A model generated the notes under the pieces. It saw only the letters and a program-made list of their open reading frames with translations, did no database searches and was not told where the DNA came from. Of a DNA stretch of 21,224 nucleotides, positions 6,797 to 13,612 are shown piece after piece (the first letter of the stretch is position 1; every line of letters begins with the position of its first letter). The stretch is taken from positions 1-21,224 of IMG/VR virus record IMGVR_UViG_3300033146_001130. The stretch is one strand, 5' to 3'. The DNA is from a virus. A program made the position numbers and the translations under genes.

Positions 6797-8036
6797 AAAT
6801 TTGTATTCCACTTACACATGGGAACTGCAACTCCTCATAAGTTGCATATTCCCGCTCATCTTCATTATATGGGTTTAACATCTCTCTAACAGAATCCTTA
6901 GAAAGAACAGCATACCCAGCCTCATTTGCCACAATAACATCACAACTACCAGACGAATAAAACTGATTAGTGAATGTTAACATATTCTCCGTTTTTTTAT
7001 AGTCATAAATTTCATAACCATAAAACGGTGGATACTCGGCACTCATAGAAACAGTCTCATTGTCTGTCACACCACCAACAACCATCTCCCGATTACCGAA
7101 CAAATCAAAATAGCTTGGGTTTGCTGTAACCGCACTAACAAGATTACTATCCGTATCATAATACCACGATATTCCAGAAGTATACTGGAACATAGTCAAA
7201 TCATTTGATGATAGATACACATTCTCTGTATAGTCCAACATCTTACCATACAAAATAATACTGCGGTCTGCACCACAATACGTTGAATATGGATAACAAT
7301 TATAAACTTGTGGTATTGCTGAAATTTCTCGATAGTCCGTATTATACTCGGATTCTTTGGACTTCATAAATTCATACGTATCCACAGCAGATACGCTCGT
7401 AAATGACATGTCAATAACATGTATCGGCTTTCCATCTGGGGGACTGTTCTTAAACATCCAAGTTTCTATTGCAAATGAAGTATTGCCAATAATTCGGTAT
7501 GGTGCTGTGTTTTGAATATCCTTTGGATATTCATAGCTTATATTTTCACTCCACTTAACATTATGCCTCAATTCAAAATCAGCCCAAAATATCTCTTCTG
7601 GCCATTTCATTGAAATAGTGACATATGGGTCACAATACGGAACAAAGTTTGTAATGATTTGATCGATGTCCATCTGATACCTAGCTATAATGGACATATC
7701 AATGTTCATTATAATAGGCACAGGTTGGGGGAATATGCTAATATTAGAACCCCTCGGAACATTACTATAGTGTGCATAATCTAACTTATTAAACACCCTA
7801 TTCCTATCTCTTGAAATGCTACTCTGTGAAATGCTAATGACAGGCAACTTTATATGTTGGCTTTTTTGTACCAAGTCATACAACACCCTAGTCTTAGGTG
7901 CATACTTAAAATCTACATGTATTCTGTCTTGTTCTTCTTTGTCAGCATTGAAGCGTTTAATGACAACATCATTAAATGCATCCGAGAACATTTTCAATAT
8001 ATTTTGTGTTTCAAAGTGGAAAGTATAAGTATTCAT
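6786..8036 (-). CDS. Tail sheath stabiliser/completion protein, T4 gp15-like, 416 residues
   Basis: T4 gp15 caps the tail and contacts gp13/gp14 at the neck. Similarity: Y-F-x-F...MFSDAFNDVVIKR (residues 4-28) corresponds to gp15 Y-F...LMGDLFSNIQIKR; RIHVDFKYAPK to the RVPITYASK region; then VPIIMNIDMSIIARYQMDIDQIITNFVPYCDPYVTI corresponds to gp15 PIKMIYELSIFTRYEDDMFQIVEQILPYFQPHF. T4 gp15 is 272 residues; here the C-terminal half is longer and not recognised. The N-terminal match fixes the ATG at 8036, which notably has no Shine-Dalgarno sequence but a late-type box exactly 5 nt upstream and an 8-bp hairpin over the start codon. It follows the helicase gene by 35 nt. Confidence 0.8.
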   Translation of the reverse strand: MNTYTFHFETQNILKMFSDAFNDVVIKRFNADKEEQDRIHVDFKYAPKTRVLYDLVQKSQHIKLPVISISQSSISRDRNRVFNKLDYAHYSNVPRGSNISIFPQPVPIIMNIDMSIIARYQMDIDQIITNFVPYCDPYVTISMKWPEEIFWADFELRHNVKWSENISYEYPKDIQNTAPYRIIGNTSFAIETWMFKNSPPDGKPIHVIDMSFTSVSAVDTYEFMKSKESEYNTDYREISAIPQVYNCYPYSTYCGADRSIILYGKMLDYTENVYLSSNDLTMFQYTSGISWYYDTDSNLVSAVTANPSYFDLFGNREMVVGGVTDNETVSMSAEYPPFYGYEIYDYKKTENMLTFTNQFYSSGSCDVIVANEAGYAVLSKDSVREMLNPYNEDEREYATYEELQFPCVSGIQIYEL

Positions 8037-8062
8037 GTGAATATTTACAAAATAATGAATAC
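8029..8062 (-). promoter_or_regulatory. Start-codon hairpin with embedded late promoter (gp15-like gene)
   Basis: On the minus strand GTATTCAT (8062-8055) pairs perfectly with ATGAATAC (8036-8029), which begins with the gp15 start codon. The 18-nt loop contains TGTAAATA (8049-8042), one base off the T4 late consensus, followed by exactly 5 nt and the ATG. In mRNA reading through from the helicase the start codon would be buried; mRNA initiated at the late box would begin at or within a base or two of the ATG and lose the 5' arm. The stem and box are visible; the switch is inferred by analogy with T4 gene e. Confidence 0.6.
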
Positions 8063-8071
8063 AATCATCAC

Positions 8072-9697
8072 TTAATATATCCTATCTTTAAAATGTTTTG
8101 GCAAATAAACATAATTTCTTTTTATCAAATTCATCAATGTGCCATCTAAAACGTATGTAACAGAGTGATCGTCCTTATTTCTAGTACACCGACCACACAT
8201 CTGCAAAAAGACTGTTAAAGTCTTATTCTCATACCATTTTTTATTTCTATCAAACAATATTTTAATTCTTTTAGAGCCTAGAGGTAAGAATGGTGCCTTA
8301 ACAATTATTTGGAAACGACCCATATCATCCGCTAAGTCAGTACCAAAGGCCAACGATGGTGACACTAGCACGGTAGATTCCTCGGACTCATAGTGCTGTT
8401 CAATCAATTTATCATTAGGAACCCCAGGCTCACGAAATAAGAATCTTGGATCATACTCCAATTTATCTTTCATAAAATTCGTTATTTTCATGGAATGAGT
8501 ATGAATCAAGCCCTTATCTCCACTATGGTGCTCACAAATCTTTTCAATCATATCTGCAAGAATAGGAAGATTATTGTCTAAATTTCCATAATTTAATTTT
8601 ATCTTCGTGGAACATTTAATTGGTGATCGCTCGGCATCAAATTCAGAATCAACCTCAATATACTTATATTCGCCCTTATTAATGCCCAAGGTTTTTGCAA
8701 ACAACTCATGGTTAATAATTGTTGCCGACATTAAAATAACAGTTTTTGACGGTGCAAACAGCCTCTTAGCAAAGATACTAGAATATAATGGTGTTATGCT
8801 AACTTCATTAGCATCGTACTCCACAACACGCTCAGAACACGACCACGTACCAAGTGTAGTGTCCAAACTATCATTAAGGCGTTTCAATCTATTGTAACTA
8901 TTCATAAACCGAGATTTTGTTGCCTTGTTTGAGCTTTTTATTTTTTTTGCCAAGTCATTCATGGTATCATTAACGACCATAGACAATTCATTTAGCCATG
9001 TTAAAATATATTCTGGATCATCATCATACACTTTACTTTTAATAACGTCCTTGAACTGTTTATACTCAAGCTTAAAGCCATAATGATTTACTAAGTAGTC
9101 CTCTAACTCAGACACTTCATCACAAATCAAAACATCCCGATGCTTAAACTCATCTGGCAAACATAAAAATGAACTATAATTAAACACGGAGTCTTTACTA
9201 CTCAATGCAGTATTAATCTGTTGCATGTGTGGGCAAATATTCTCTTCTCTGCAACTGACCTTTGTTTTTGGCAACATTGTGCATGGTGCAAAGTCACAGG
9301 TAAATTCTCCATCCAACCCACACTTATAATTAGACTTCCCCTTTAATGTCACACAATCATCAAACAATGTATCATACTGGTCTTGCAGTGCCTTACTAAC
9401 AGTCAAAATAGAAGCACCAAATGCCCCGTACTCCTCCAAATATGACTCATAAATATATGACTCGCCTTCTTTTCCAAAAATATTCTGCTGTTTGGCAAGG
9501 TGTTCAACTTCAAGTGGGACATCAACACTACCATTAGCAAAGGTCTTTGCTATATGTGATTTTCCACAACCAGTTGGTGCTTCGATTATAATGTATTTAT
9601 ACCCTTCAGCAACGGCTGATTGTACTTTTTCAATAACTTCAACTTGTTTATCACGTGGTGTGTATTCGGCAGGGAACTTCAACAACAAATTATTCAT
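8072..9697 (-). CDS. XPD/DinG-type DNA helicase with probable 4Fe-4S cluster, 541 residues
   Basis: Superfamily 2 helicase motifs are in order: Walker A APTGCGKS (40-47), Walker B LICDE (190-194), SATI, and the C-terminal arginine-finger motif QMCGRCTR. Between motifs Ia and II lies LKGKSNYKC followed by further cysteines (Cys126, 134, 139, 149 and 155), matching the iron-sulfur domain of XPD/Rad3/DinG helicases, as does the downstream NYSSFL. Such enzymes unwind DNA 5'-3'; DinG resolves R-loops and G-quadruplexes in bacteria. Residues about 57-90 appear to be an insertion between the Walker A helix and the ILTVSKALQDQY segment. The ATG at 9697 has AGGA about 10 nt upstream and a perfect late box at 9716-9723. 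Confidence 0.85.
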   Translation of the reverse strand: MNNLLLKFPAEYTPRDKQVEVIEKVQSAVAEGYKYIIIEAPTGCGKSHIAKTFANGSVDVPLEVEHLAKQQNIFGKEGESYIYESYLEEYGAFGASILTVSKALQDQYDTLFDDCVTLKGKSNYKCGLDGEFTCDFAPCTMLPKTKVSCREENICPHMQQINTALSSKDSVFNYSSFLCLPDEFKHRDVLICDEVSELEDYLVNHYGFKLEYKQFKDVIKSKVYDDDPEYILTWLNELSMVVNDTMNDLAKKIKSSNKATKSRFMNSYNRLKRLNDSLDTTLGTWSCSERVVEYDANEVSITPLYSSIFAKRLFAPSKTVILMSATIINHELFAKTLGINKGEYKYIEVDSEFDAERSPIKCSTKIKLNYGNLDNNLPILADMIEKICEHHSGDKGLIHTHSMKITNFMKDKLEYDPRFLFREPGVPNDKLIEQHYESEESTVLVSPSLAFGTDLADDMGRFQIIVKAPFLPLGSKRIKILFDRNKKWYENKTLTVFLQMCGRCTRNKDDHSVTYVLDGTLMNLIKRNYVYLPKHFKDRIY

Positions 9698-9715
9698 ACG
9701 TATGTGTCCTTTATA

Positions 9716-9723
9716 TATTTATA
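9716..9723 (-). promoter_or_regulatory. T4-late-type promoter box upstream of the helicase
   Basis: The minus strand reads TATAAATA, a perfect match to the T4 late consensus, in the gap between the Zn-ribbon gene and the helicase. Predicted start near 9710 gives a leader of about 12 nt that includes AGGA. The gap (9698-9766) holds nothing else recognisable. Confidence 0.55.
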
Positions 9724-9766
9724 AACTATTCAATTATACAGCGTGTTTCAATTAAATCAAGAACAT

Positions 9767-10075
9767 TTAACTTAAAACACCAGCACTGTTAGCATTATGC
9801 CCTTTACTTAACATATACCGAGCAATTTCTTTATCAATATATTTAGACACACATTTTGTGCAAAGTGCATATTCATTATTTTTAATATTACGACCAACGT
9901 ACATACGACCAAAACACTGTTTGCATTGTATTGTTGCTGGGTCTTTTCCCAATGGTATGTCATTGACAGTAATAAACTTCATGAAATCTTCAATTTCTGA
10001 TTTATTAACCATGCTGGGCTTTTCAACACACCGAATCTCTCCAGATGAAATATTAAATATATACACTTTACTCAT
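9767..10075 (-). CDS. Zn-ribbon hypothetical protein, 102 residues
   Basis: Two CxxC pairs, Cys51/Cys54 (CKQC) and Cys72/Cys75 (CTKC), separated by 17 residues form a typical zinc ribbon. The N-terminal 45 residues look like a small beta-alpha segment, and the end is a helix (DKEIARYMLSKG). No specific family is recognised; phage proteins of this size with one ribbon are often DNA- or RNA polymerase-binding. The ATG at 10075 has AAAGGG upstream. It starts 2 nt after the end of the previous gene, so it is part of the 13074-9767 operon. Confidence 0.7.
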   Translation of the reverse strand: MSKVYIFNISSGEIRCVEKPSMVNKSEIEDFMKFITVNDIPLGKDPATIQCKQCFGRMYVGRNIKNNEYALCTKCVSKYIDKEIARYMLSKGHNANSAGVLS

Positions 10076-10077
10076 AA

Positions 10078-10410
10078 TTATTCCCTTTCAATATAATTGT
10101 CCAATACATCCTTTTTTGATATGTTGTACGCATTATCCACTATATTTCCAGACTTGTCAAGAGTATTATCTAATCTGTATGCCAAATCAAATTTATCGGT
10201 TCCAAGATCATTCGATGTTATTGTAGAAATAAGATGAACAACCATCCTATTTTTTAACTCATCAACGTCAGTAACAAACGGAACAAATAAACGCCCAATA
10301 TCATCACGAAATTTATCTAAAGCACTATGATACTCTTTTAGCACTTCTTCGCCCTTGCTGTTTACACTATCTTCACCGATTATACTGTTGGTGTATCTTT
10401 CAAAATCCAT
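10078..10410 (-). CDS. Hypothetical protein, 110 residues
   Basis: Not recognised. The ATG at 10410 has GAGG 6 nt upstream and overlaps the end of the preceding gene by 11 nt. The protein is mostly helical and acidic, with segments SALDKFRDDIGRLFVPFVTDVDELKNRMVVHLIST and a C-terminal ISKKDVLDNYIERE. No membrane segments, cysteines or catalytic motifs are visible. Its place in a tight operon next to replication-type genes suggests a small accessory factor. Confidence 0.65.
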   Translation of the reverse strand: MDFERYTNSIIGEDSVNSKGEEVLKEYHSALDKFRDDIGRLFVPFVTDVDELKNRMVVHLISTITSNDLGTDKFDLAYRLDNTLDKSGNIVDNAYNISKKDVLDNYIERE

Positions 10411-10762
10411 TTATTACCTCAATCTCAAGTATAGAATTGTAAAATTTATTAACACACTCATTTTCAACCAAACTGTTGACAATTTTTCCAACTTTAGTGT
10501 TTTTATTTTTAATAAAAGTATCAATTCTATAATCAAAGTACAAATACCCATCATCCCATCTCTCAATTGAGAACGGAATGGGAACTTCACACCGTTCCAT
10601 TTTCTTAGGAGTTTGAATATAAAATTCAATAAAATAATTATTCTGCTTAAACAATAAAAACTTACCACGTTTAAGCTTTTTATTGTTTATAGTCATTTTC
10701 ACTTCACGTTGAACCAACTCCAACAAAGTGTTCTCAATATTTGTATCAGATAAAACAATCAT
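10400..10762 (-). CDS. Hypothetical protein, 120 residues
   Basis: Not recognised. It is basic in the middle (NNKKLKRGKFLLFKQNN) and otherwise beta-rich with many aromatic residues (YFIEFYIQ, WDDGYLYFDYRID). No Shine-Dalgarno sequence precedes the ATG at 10762; instead GATAAATT lies exactly 5 nt upstream, a poor (6 of 8) late-box match at the same spacing as other SD-less genes here. A 35-nt gap separates it from the previous gene. The true start could also be the internal Met at residue 23. Confidence 0.6.
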   Translation of the reverse strand: MIVLSDTNIENTLLELVQREVKMTINNKKLKRGKFLLFKQNNYFIEFYIQTPKKMERCEVPIPFSIERWDDGYLYFDYRIDTFIKNKNTKVGKIVNSLVENECVNKFYNSILEIEVINGF

Positions 10763-10797
10763 ATAAAAATTTATCGCAAAAATTTAAAAGTCAATAC

Positions 10798-11181
10798 CTA
10801 TCTACTCATAAAGTCTATTTTCTCAGACGGCGACATTGATTGTAGATATATATTAAAATAATTCCAAAATATTTCAGGTGGGTTCACTGGAATCACTGTT
10901 ATAACCTTGCTTGTTTCGACTGAAATCATTCTCCAATCTTGCCAAAACAAATCCCACGTACACACCAAATTCCGAGATTTCCAATCATAAGCAGGAGAAT
11001 TCGTTGGTGGCTTAAAACGAAGTGCGGCCAACCCAGGAGCACTATTCAATATAGTGGCTGAATTGGTACACAACATTCTTCTTGAAGCTGGCCAGCCTTG
11101 CTTGGCTATCCGTCTATCAAATTTAACCTCTACAACATTTGTTTTTAAGGTTCGCATTAACCCAGCTTGTGACAGTTTCAT
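10798..11181 (-). CDS. SH3-barrel-like phage protein (DUF2693/WYL_2-like), 127 residues
   Basis: Residues about 28-100 contain SRRMLCTNSATILNS, LRFKPPTNSPAYDWKSRNLVCTWDLFWQDWRMISVE, a pattern I associate with the small phage family DUF2693 (WYL_2, Sm-like SH3 barrel): a tRRMxCT strand, then an LVxxWDxxxQDxRxI strand. The C-terminus adds NPPEIFWNYFNIYLQSMSPSEKIDFM, probably helical. Molecular function is not known to me. The ATG at 11181 has no Shine-Dalgarno sequence; AATAAATA lies exactly 5 nt upstream, overlapping the stop codon of the GroES-like gene. Confidence 0.65.
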   Translation of the reverse strand: MKLSQAGLMRTLKTNVVEVKFDRRIAKQGWPASRRMLCTNSATILNSAPGLAALRFKPPTNSPAYDWKSRNLVCTWDLFWQDWRMISVETSKVITVIPVNPPEIFWNYFNIYLQSMSPSEKIDFMSR

Positions 11182-11186
11182 GCAAG

Positions 11187-11194
11187 TATTTATT
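11187..11194 (-). promoter_or_regulatory. Late-type box 5 nt before an SD-less start codon
   Basis: The minus strand reads AATAAATA, CTTGC, ATG: 7 of 8 to the T4 late consensus, with the same 5-nt spacing as at 8042-8049 and 18506-18513. A T4-like late start would fall on the A of the ATG. The box overlaps the stop codon of the upstream gene, so a chance match in AT-rich sequence is possible. Confidence 0.35.
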
Positions 11195-11549
11195 TCTTTT
11201 TACAGATACAAAAGATTCTTTCTTCATTAATAAATACTACAGGCTCTTTTTTTGATCCAAAATTGACCGCCTTAATACCACGATCATTTGGCAACATCAC
11301 AAGACACTTAGGTGTAATGCTCTCCGAGACGCTTGGCCCACACATAATAACCTCGGCAACACGCCAGCAACTACGCTGTGAATCCAATGACATTAAAATA
11401 CCCTCACGGTCAACATATTCGCCCTTTTCATCACAATCAATAAACTTGGCCATGATAATATCATCCATAACACCAACGATATCATATTCCGATGGCAATG
11501 AAATGTTTGCATAATCTTCTAGTCTCATTCTACTTGTTAATGTACTCAT
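11190..11549 (-). CDS. GroES-like co-chaperonin (possible gp31 analogue), 119 residues
   Basis: The layout is that of a GroES barrel: an opening strand YDIVGVMDDIIMAKF (about 22-36), a mobile-loop-like segment REGILMSLDSQRS (49-61), WRVAEVIMCGP (63-73, like the GxVVAVGxG strand), a ...CLVMLPNDRGI strand (83-93) and the closing VVFINEERIFCICK. T4 gp31 replaces GroES on GroEL to fold the capsid protein; a similar role here is inferred from the phage context. Similarity is structural in style rather than by identity, so certainty is moderate. The ATG at 11549 has AAGGAG 5 nt upstream and starts 1 nt after the previous stop codon. Confidence 0.6.
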   Translation of the reverse strand: MSTLTSRMRLEDYANISLPSEYDIVGVMDDIIMAKFIDCDEKGEYVDREGILMSLDSQRSCWRVAEVIMCGPSVSESITPKCLVMLPNDRGIKAVNFGSKKEPVVFINEERIFCICKKK

Positions 11550-11550
11550 C

Positions 11551-11958
11551 TTACTCCTTTGTTTGTTTTCTATATTCTTTTGTTTCTAATAAACCCAAGT
11601 CAATCATTTGTCTAACTTCACGTTTAGACATTTCCTGTGCATTAGCAATACTTTCAATAACCAGCACATCTCTATCAACTTTAACCGAGGGTTTCTTGCT
11701 TTTCTTAACATAATGTATTTTTCGATTTGGAACCTTTGGTAGCATTCGTATCATCAATTTGTTGTACATAAGCTTATCTTCAAATGACACATACAGCCAA
11801 TTTGGGATGTTGACCATTTTACAAAAATCATCAGAATACATAGACAACCAACGCTGTACCATGAATACACTAAATTCTTTTCTTTCATCAGAATCACAGC
11901 CACTCAAAATGTCAACTTTTTTGTTTAATATGTATGCTATAAATTTGAATATGTTCAT
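11551..11958 (-). CDS. Putative clamp-loader small subunit (T4 gp62-like), 135 residues
   Basis: The order of motifs resembles T4 gp62, which with gp44 loads the sliding clamp gp45: FSVFMVQRWLSMYSDDFCKMVNIPNWL (about 29-55, cf. gp62 YSKFMVENALSQ), a ...DKLMYNKLMIRMLPKVPNRKIHYVKKSKK segment (61-89, cf. FNYLMAAVPRGKRYGKWAK), then a helical VIESIANAQEMSKREVRQMIDLGLL. It is shorter than gp62 (187 residues). No gp44- or gp45-like gene is in the window. The ATG at 11958 overlaps the previous stop as ATGA. The upstream coding sequence contains TATAAATA at 11988-11981, which may or may not be used. Confidence 0.5.
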   Translation of the reverse strand: MNIFKFIAYILNKKVDILSGCDSDERKEFSVFMVQRWLSMYSDDFCKMVNIPNWLYVSFEDKLMYNKLMIRMLPKVPNRKIHYVKKSKKPSVKVDRDVLVIESIANAQEMSKREVRQMIDLGLLETKEYRKQTKE

Positions 11959-12518
11959 TTAAACAACCGATACGTTTCTTTATTTATATTATTATTTATG
12001 TTATAAAAAGTTTTTACAACATCCCCCATAAAGTATTCCACCTTATCTTCTTCAAGAGTTAGGTCATACAAATTCATGTTTGATTTGATATTCAATATAA
12101 TATGACCTCTATAAAACATATCACAGTATTTACCCAAATTCAAGTTAATACACAAAGATTCTTCACTTGGAGATTCTGGCAAAACACTCATTGTAGAATT
12201 ATCGATATTAACACCACCACCCAAATATGCCCCCAAAATAGAACCAATATAATTAATAAAATATAGGTTAAACAATGTGGAATACTTTAACCCCACATCA
12301 GCCAGCATATATGAAAAATGAAGAGAATCACTCATAGTAATTTTCCCCTCACATTCAGTAACACAATACTTAGTGTATTCTTCATTTAAAAATGTTGGGC
12401 ACCTAAACGCCACAATACCACAATCCTTACTAATAACATTTGAAATTGCGGTATGTTCTATAACATTACACTTAAAAAACGACCCATCAAAAAAATCTTT
12501 ATTTATTATGTAATCCAT
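11955..12518 (-). CDS. Hypothetical protein, 187 residues
   Basis: Not recognised. The ATG at 12518 overlaps the end of the QueC-like gene by 20 nt. The N-terminal half is beta-rich with several cysteines (Cys residues in KCNV, DCGIVAFRCP, YCVTECEG), the middle has SLHFSYMLADVGLKYSTLFNLYFINYIGSILGAYLGGG, which is hydrophobic but probably a buried helix rather than a membrane anchor, and the C-terminus is acidic then Asn-rich. Translational coupling to the QueC-like gene hints at a shared process, but no reaction can be proposed. Confidence 0.65.
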   Translation of the reverse strand: MDYIINKDFFDGSFFKCNVIEHTAISNVISKDCGIVAFRCPTFLNEEYTKYCVTECEGKITMSDSLHFSYMLADVGLKYSTLFNLYFINYIGSILGAYLGGGVNIDNSTMSVLPESPSEESLCINLNLGKYCDMFYRGHIILNIKSNMNLYDLTLEEDKVEYFMGDVVKTFYNINNNINKETYRLFK

Positions 12519-13074
12519 CAATAAGCCCACTTTCAATTAATGATTTAATTATTTCATCCCTAGTTTTAAGAATATATGGTGTTGATACCTTCACGTCGTT
12601 GCAGTTTATGTTGTATGAAAAAATATCATCACCAGTATGTATGTCTCTACGGACAGAATCATGACCAAGTATAGTAGAACCCCGACCAGCCTGAATTGTA
12701 AATTCTAACAACCTGAAAAAATCCTCCCTACAATCCCTAGTTTCAAAATCATCACTGCAAACACCAAATACAATCTCATTTGCACCAAACCGTTCTGCAT
12801 AAATTGCACCATAAGTTCCAAATAACAAATTCTTTTGTATAATGACCTTACTGACACTCTTACTACTGCAATAACCCATTATCGGTATTTTAATATCCAT
12901 GGTAGAAATTTCATTATCGGATAAGAATTTTGCAGTCTCCTTCTCAAATACACATGCACCGCCAGTAGAATCATAAAAATTCACAGACAAAATATCTGAA
13001 CCAAATCTACTGTAGTACTCTTTCAAACACATTAATGACTTATATCCACCGCTGTTAAGAATAATTTTTTTCAT
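12499..13074 (-). CDS. QueC-like PP-loop ATPase, divergent and shortened, 191 residues
   Basis: QueC makes 7-cyano-7-deazaguanine (preQ0), used for tRNA queuosine and, in some phages, for 7-deazaguanine DNA modification. Seen here: the PP-loop NSGGYKS (residues 7-13), where SGGxDS is usual, so the conserved Asp is Lys; IVFGVCSDDFETRDCREDFF, close to the QueC DxxxYPDCRxEF substrate loop; and a C-terminal TRDEIIKSLIESG helix. The C-terminal CxxCxxC zinc site of QueC is absent; the protein ends at GLHNK. Other 7-deazaguanine genes (QueD, QueE, FolE, DpdA) are not in the window. It may have a different nucleotide-dependent activity. The ATG at 13074 has AAAGG upstream; an early-type promoter lies at 13119-13146. 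Confidence 0.7.
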   Translation of the reverse strand: MKKIILNSGGYKSLMCLKEYYSRFGSDILSVNFYDSTGGACVFEKETAKFLSDNEISTMDIKIPIMGYCSSKSVSKVIIQKNLLFGTYGAIYAERFGANEIVFGVCSDDFETRDCREDFFRLLEFTIQAGRGSTILGHDSVRRDIHTGDDIFSYNINCNDVKVSTPYILKTRDEIIKSLIESGLIDGLHNK

Positions 13075-13111
13075 TTTTTTACCTTTCATATATAACAATT
13101 ATCTTGATTTT

Positions 13112-13119
13112 GATAAATA
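13112..13119 (+). promoter_or_regulatory. Late-type box for the plus-strand core-type gene
   Basis: The plus strand reads GATAAATA, 7 of 8 to the T4 late consensus, 47 nt before the ATG at 13167. An alternative sigma70-type reading is TTGATT (13104-13109), 18 nt, TATAAA (13128-13133). Either would serve the plus-strand gene; the first fits a leader-bearing structural protein. Confidence 0.35.
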
Positions 13120-13146
13120 TTTTAAACTATAAAACAAATAAGTCAA
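13119..13146 (-). promoter_or_regulatory. Sigma70-type promoter for the QueC-like operon
   Basis: On the minus strand TTGACT (13146-13141), a 16-nt spacer and TAAAAT (13124-13119; 5 of 6) are seen. Predicted start near 13112 gives a leader of about 38 nt with AAAGG before the ATG. The architecture equals that of the promoter facing uvsY (TTGACT, 16 nt, TATAAT). Confidence 0.55.
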
Positions 13147-13166
13147 GATTTAATAGGAGAAAACTT

Positions 13167-13577
13167 ATGTACAAAAATCTTTTTAATAAAATAATCAAAG
13201 AAGATATTGACTCACCACTGACTACAGAATTAACACCAGAAGATGATCGTAACGCATACGAATCTAGTTTTGAGAACAAAGCAGATGCTAAACACTTCGA
13301 TGTTGAAGGTGTTCCGCCTGAACAAATTGCGCAATATGTGGACACTATCAATTCATGGAAATCTGACATCGGTGATATTAATGGCAAATTAGAAAACATG
13401 TACAAGTATGCGTCAACATATGCTGATAAAAATGGTGCCGATGAAATGTTCAACACAATCAGCAAATCTGTTCAAAAAATCTTAGCAGATGTCGGTGGTT
13501 TGGAAGGACAACTTAGAACTTTAGGTAGTCGAATCACGGTTAACATCAAACGTAATAAGATTAATGGAAAAAAATAA
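13167..13577 (+). CDS. Putative packaged/prohead-core-type protein with leader, 136 residues
   Basis: The ATG at 13167 was chosen over an upstream ATG at 13104 because TAGGAG lies just before it. The N-terminus MYKNLFNKIIKE followed by D matches the leader shared with the genes at 14609-17911 and ends in IxE, the T4 prohead-protease recognition type. The rest is hydrophilic and helical (NSWKSDIGDINGKLENMYKYAS, SKSVQKILADVGGLEGQLRTL), like a coiled-coil core protein, with a basic end RNKINGKK. It is on the plus strand, opposite to the other leader-bearing genes, and is followed after 35 nt by the primase. Confidence 0.7.
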   Translation: MYKNLFNKIIKEDIDSPLTTELTPEDDRNAYESSFENKADAKHFDVEGVPPEQIAQYVDTINSWKSDIGDINGKLENMYKYASTYADKNGADEMFNTISKSVQKILADVGGLEGQLRTLGSRITVNIKRNKINGKK

Positions 13578-13612
13578 TTGATTATAATGAAACTATATGA
13601 TATGGTTCTTTT

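Noticed and set aside
11981-12000. TATAAATA and CATAAATA on the minus strand upstream of the clamp-loader-like gene
   Set aside because: They lie inside the coding sequence of the preceding gene in an Asn/Ile/Lys-rich stretch where such strings arise by chance; not listed as a promoter.
13127-13465. Minus-strand frame of 112 codons opposite the plus-strand core-type gene
   Set aside because: The plus-strand frame has a strong ribosome-binding site and a leader shared with other genes; the minus frame has neither.
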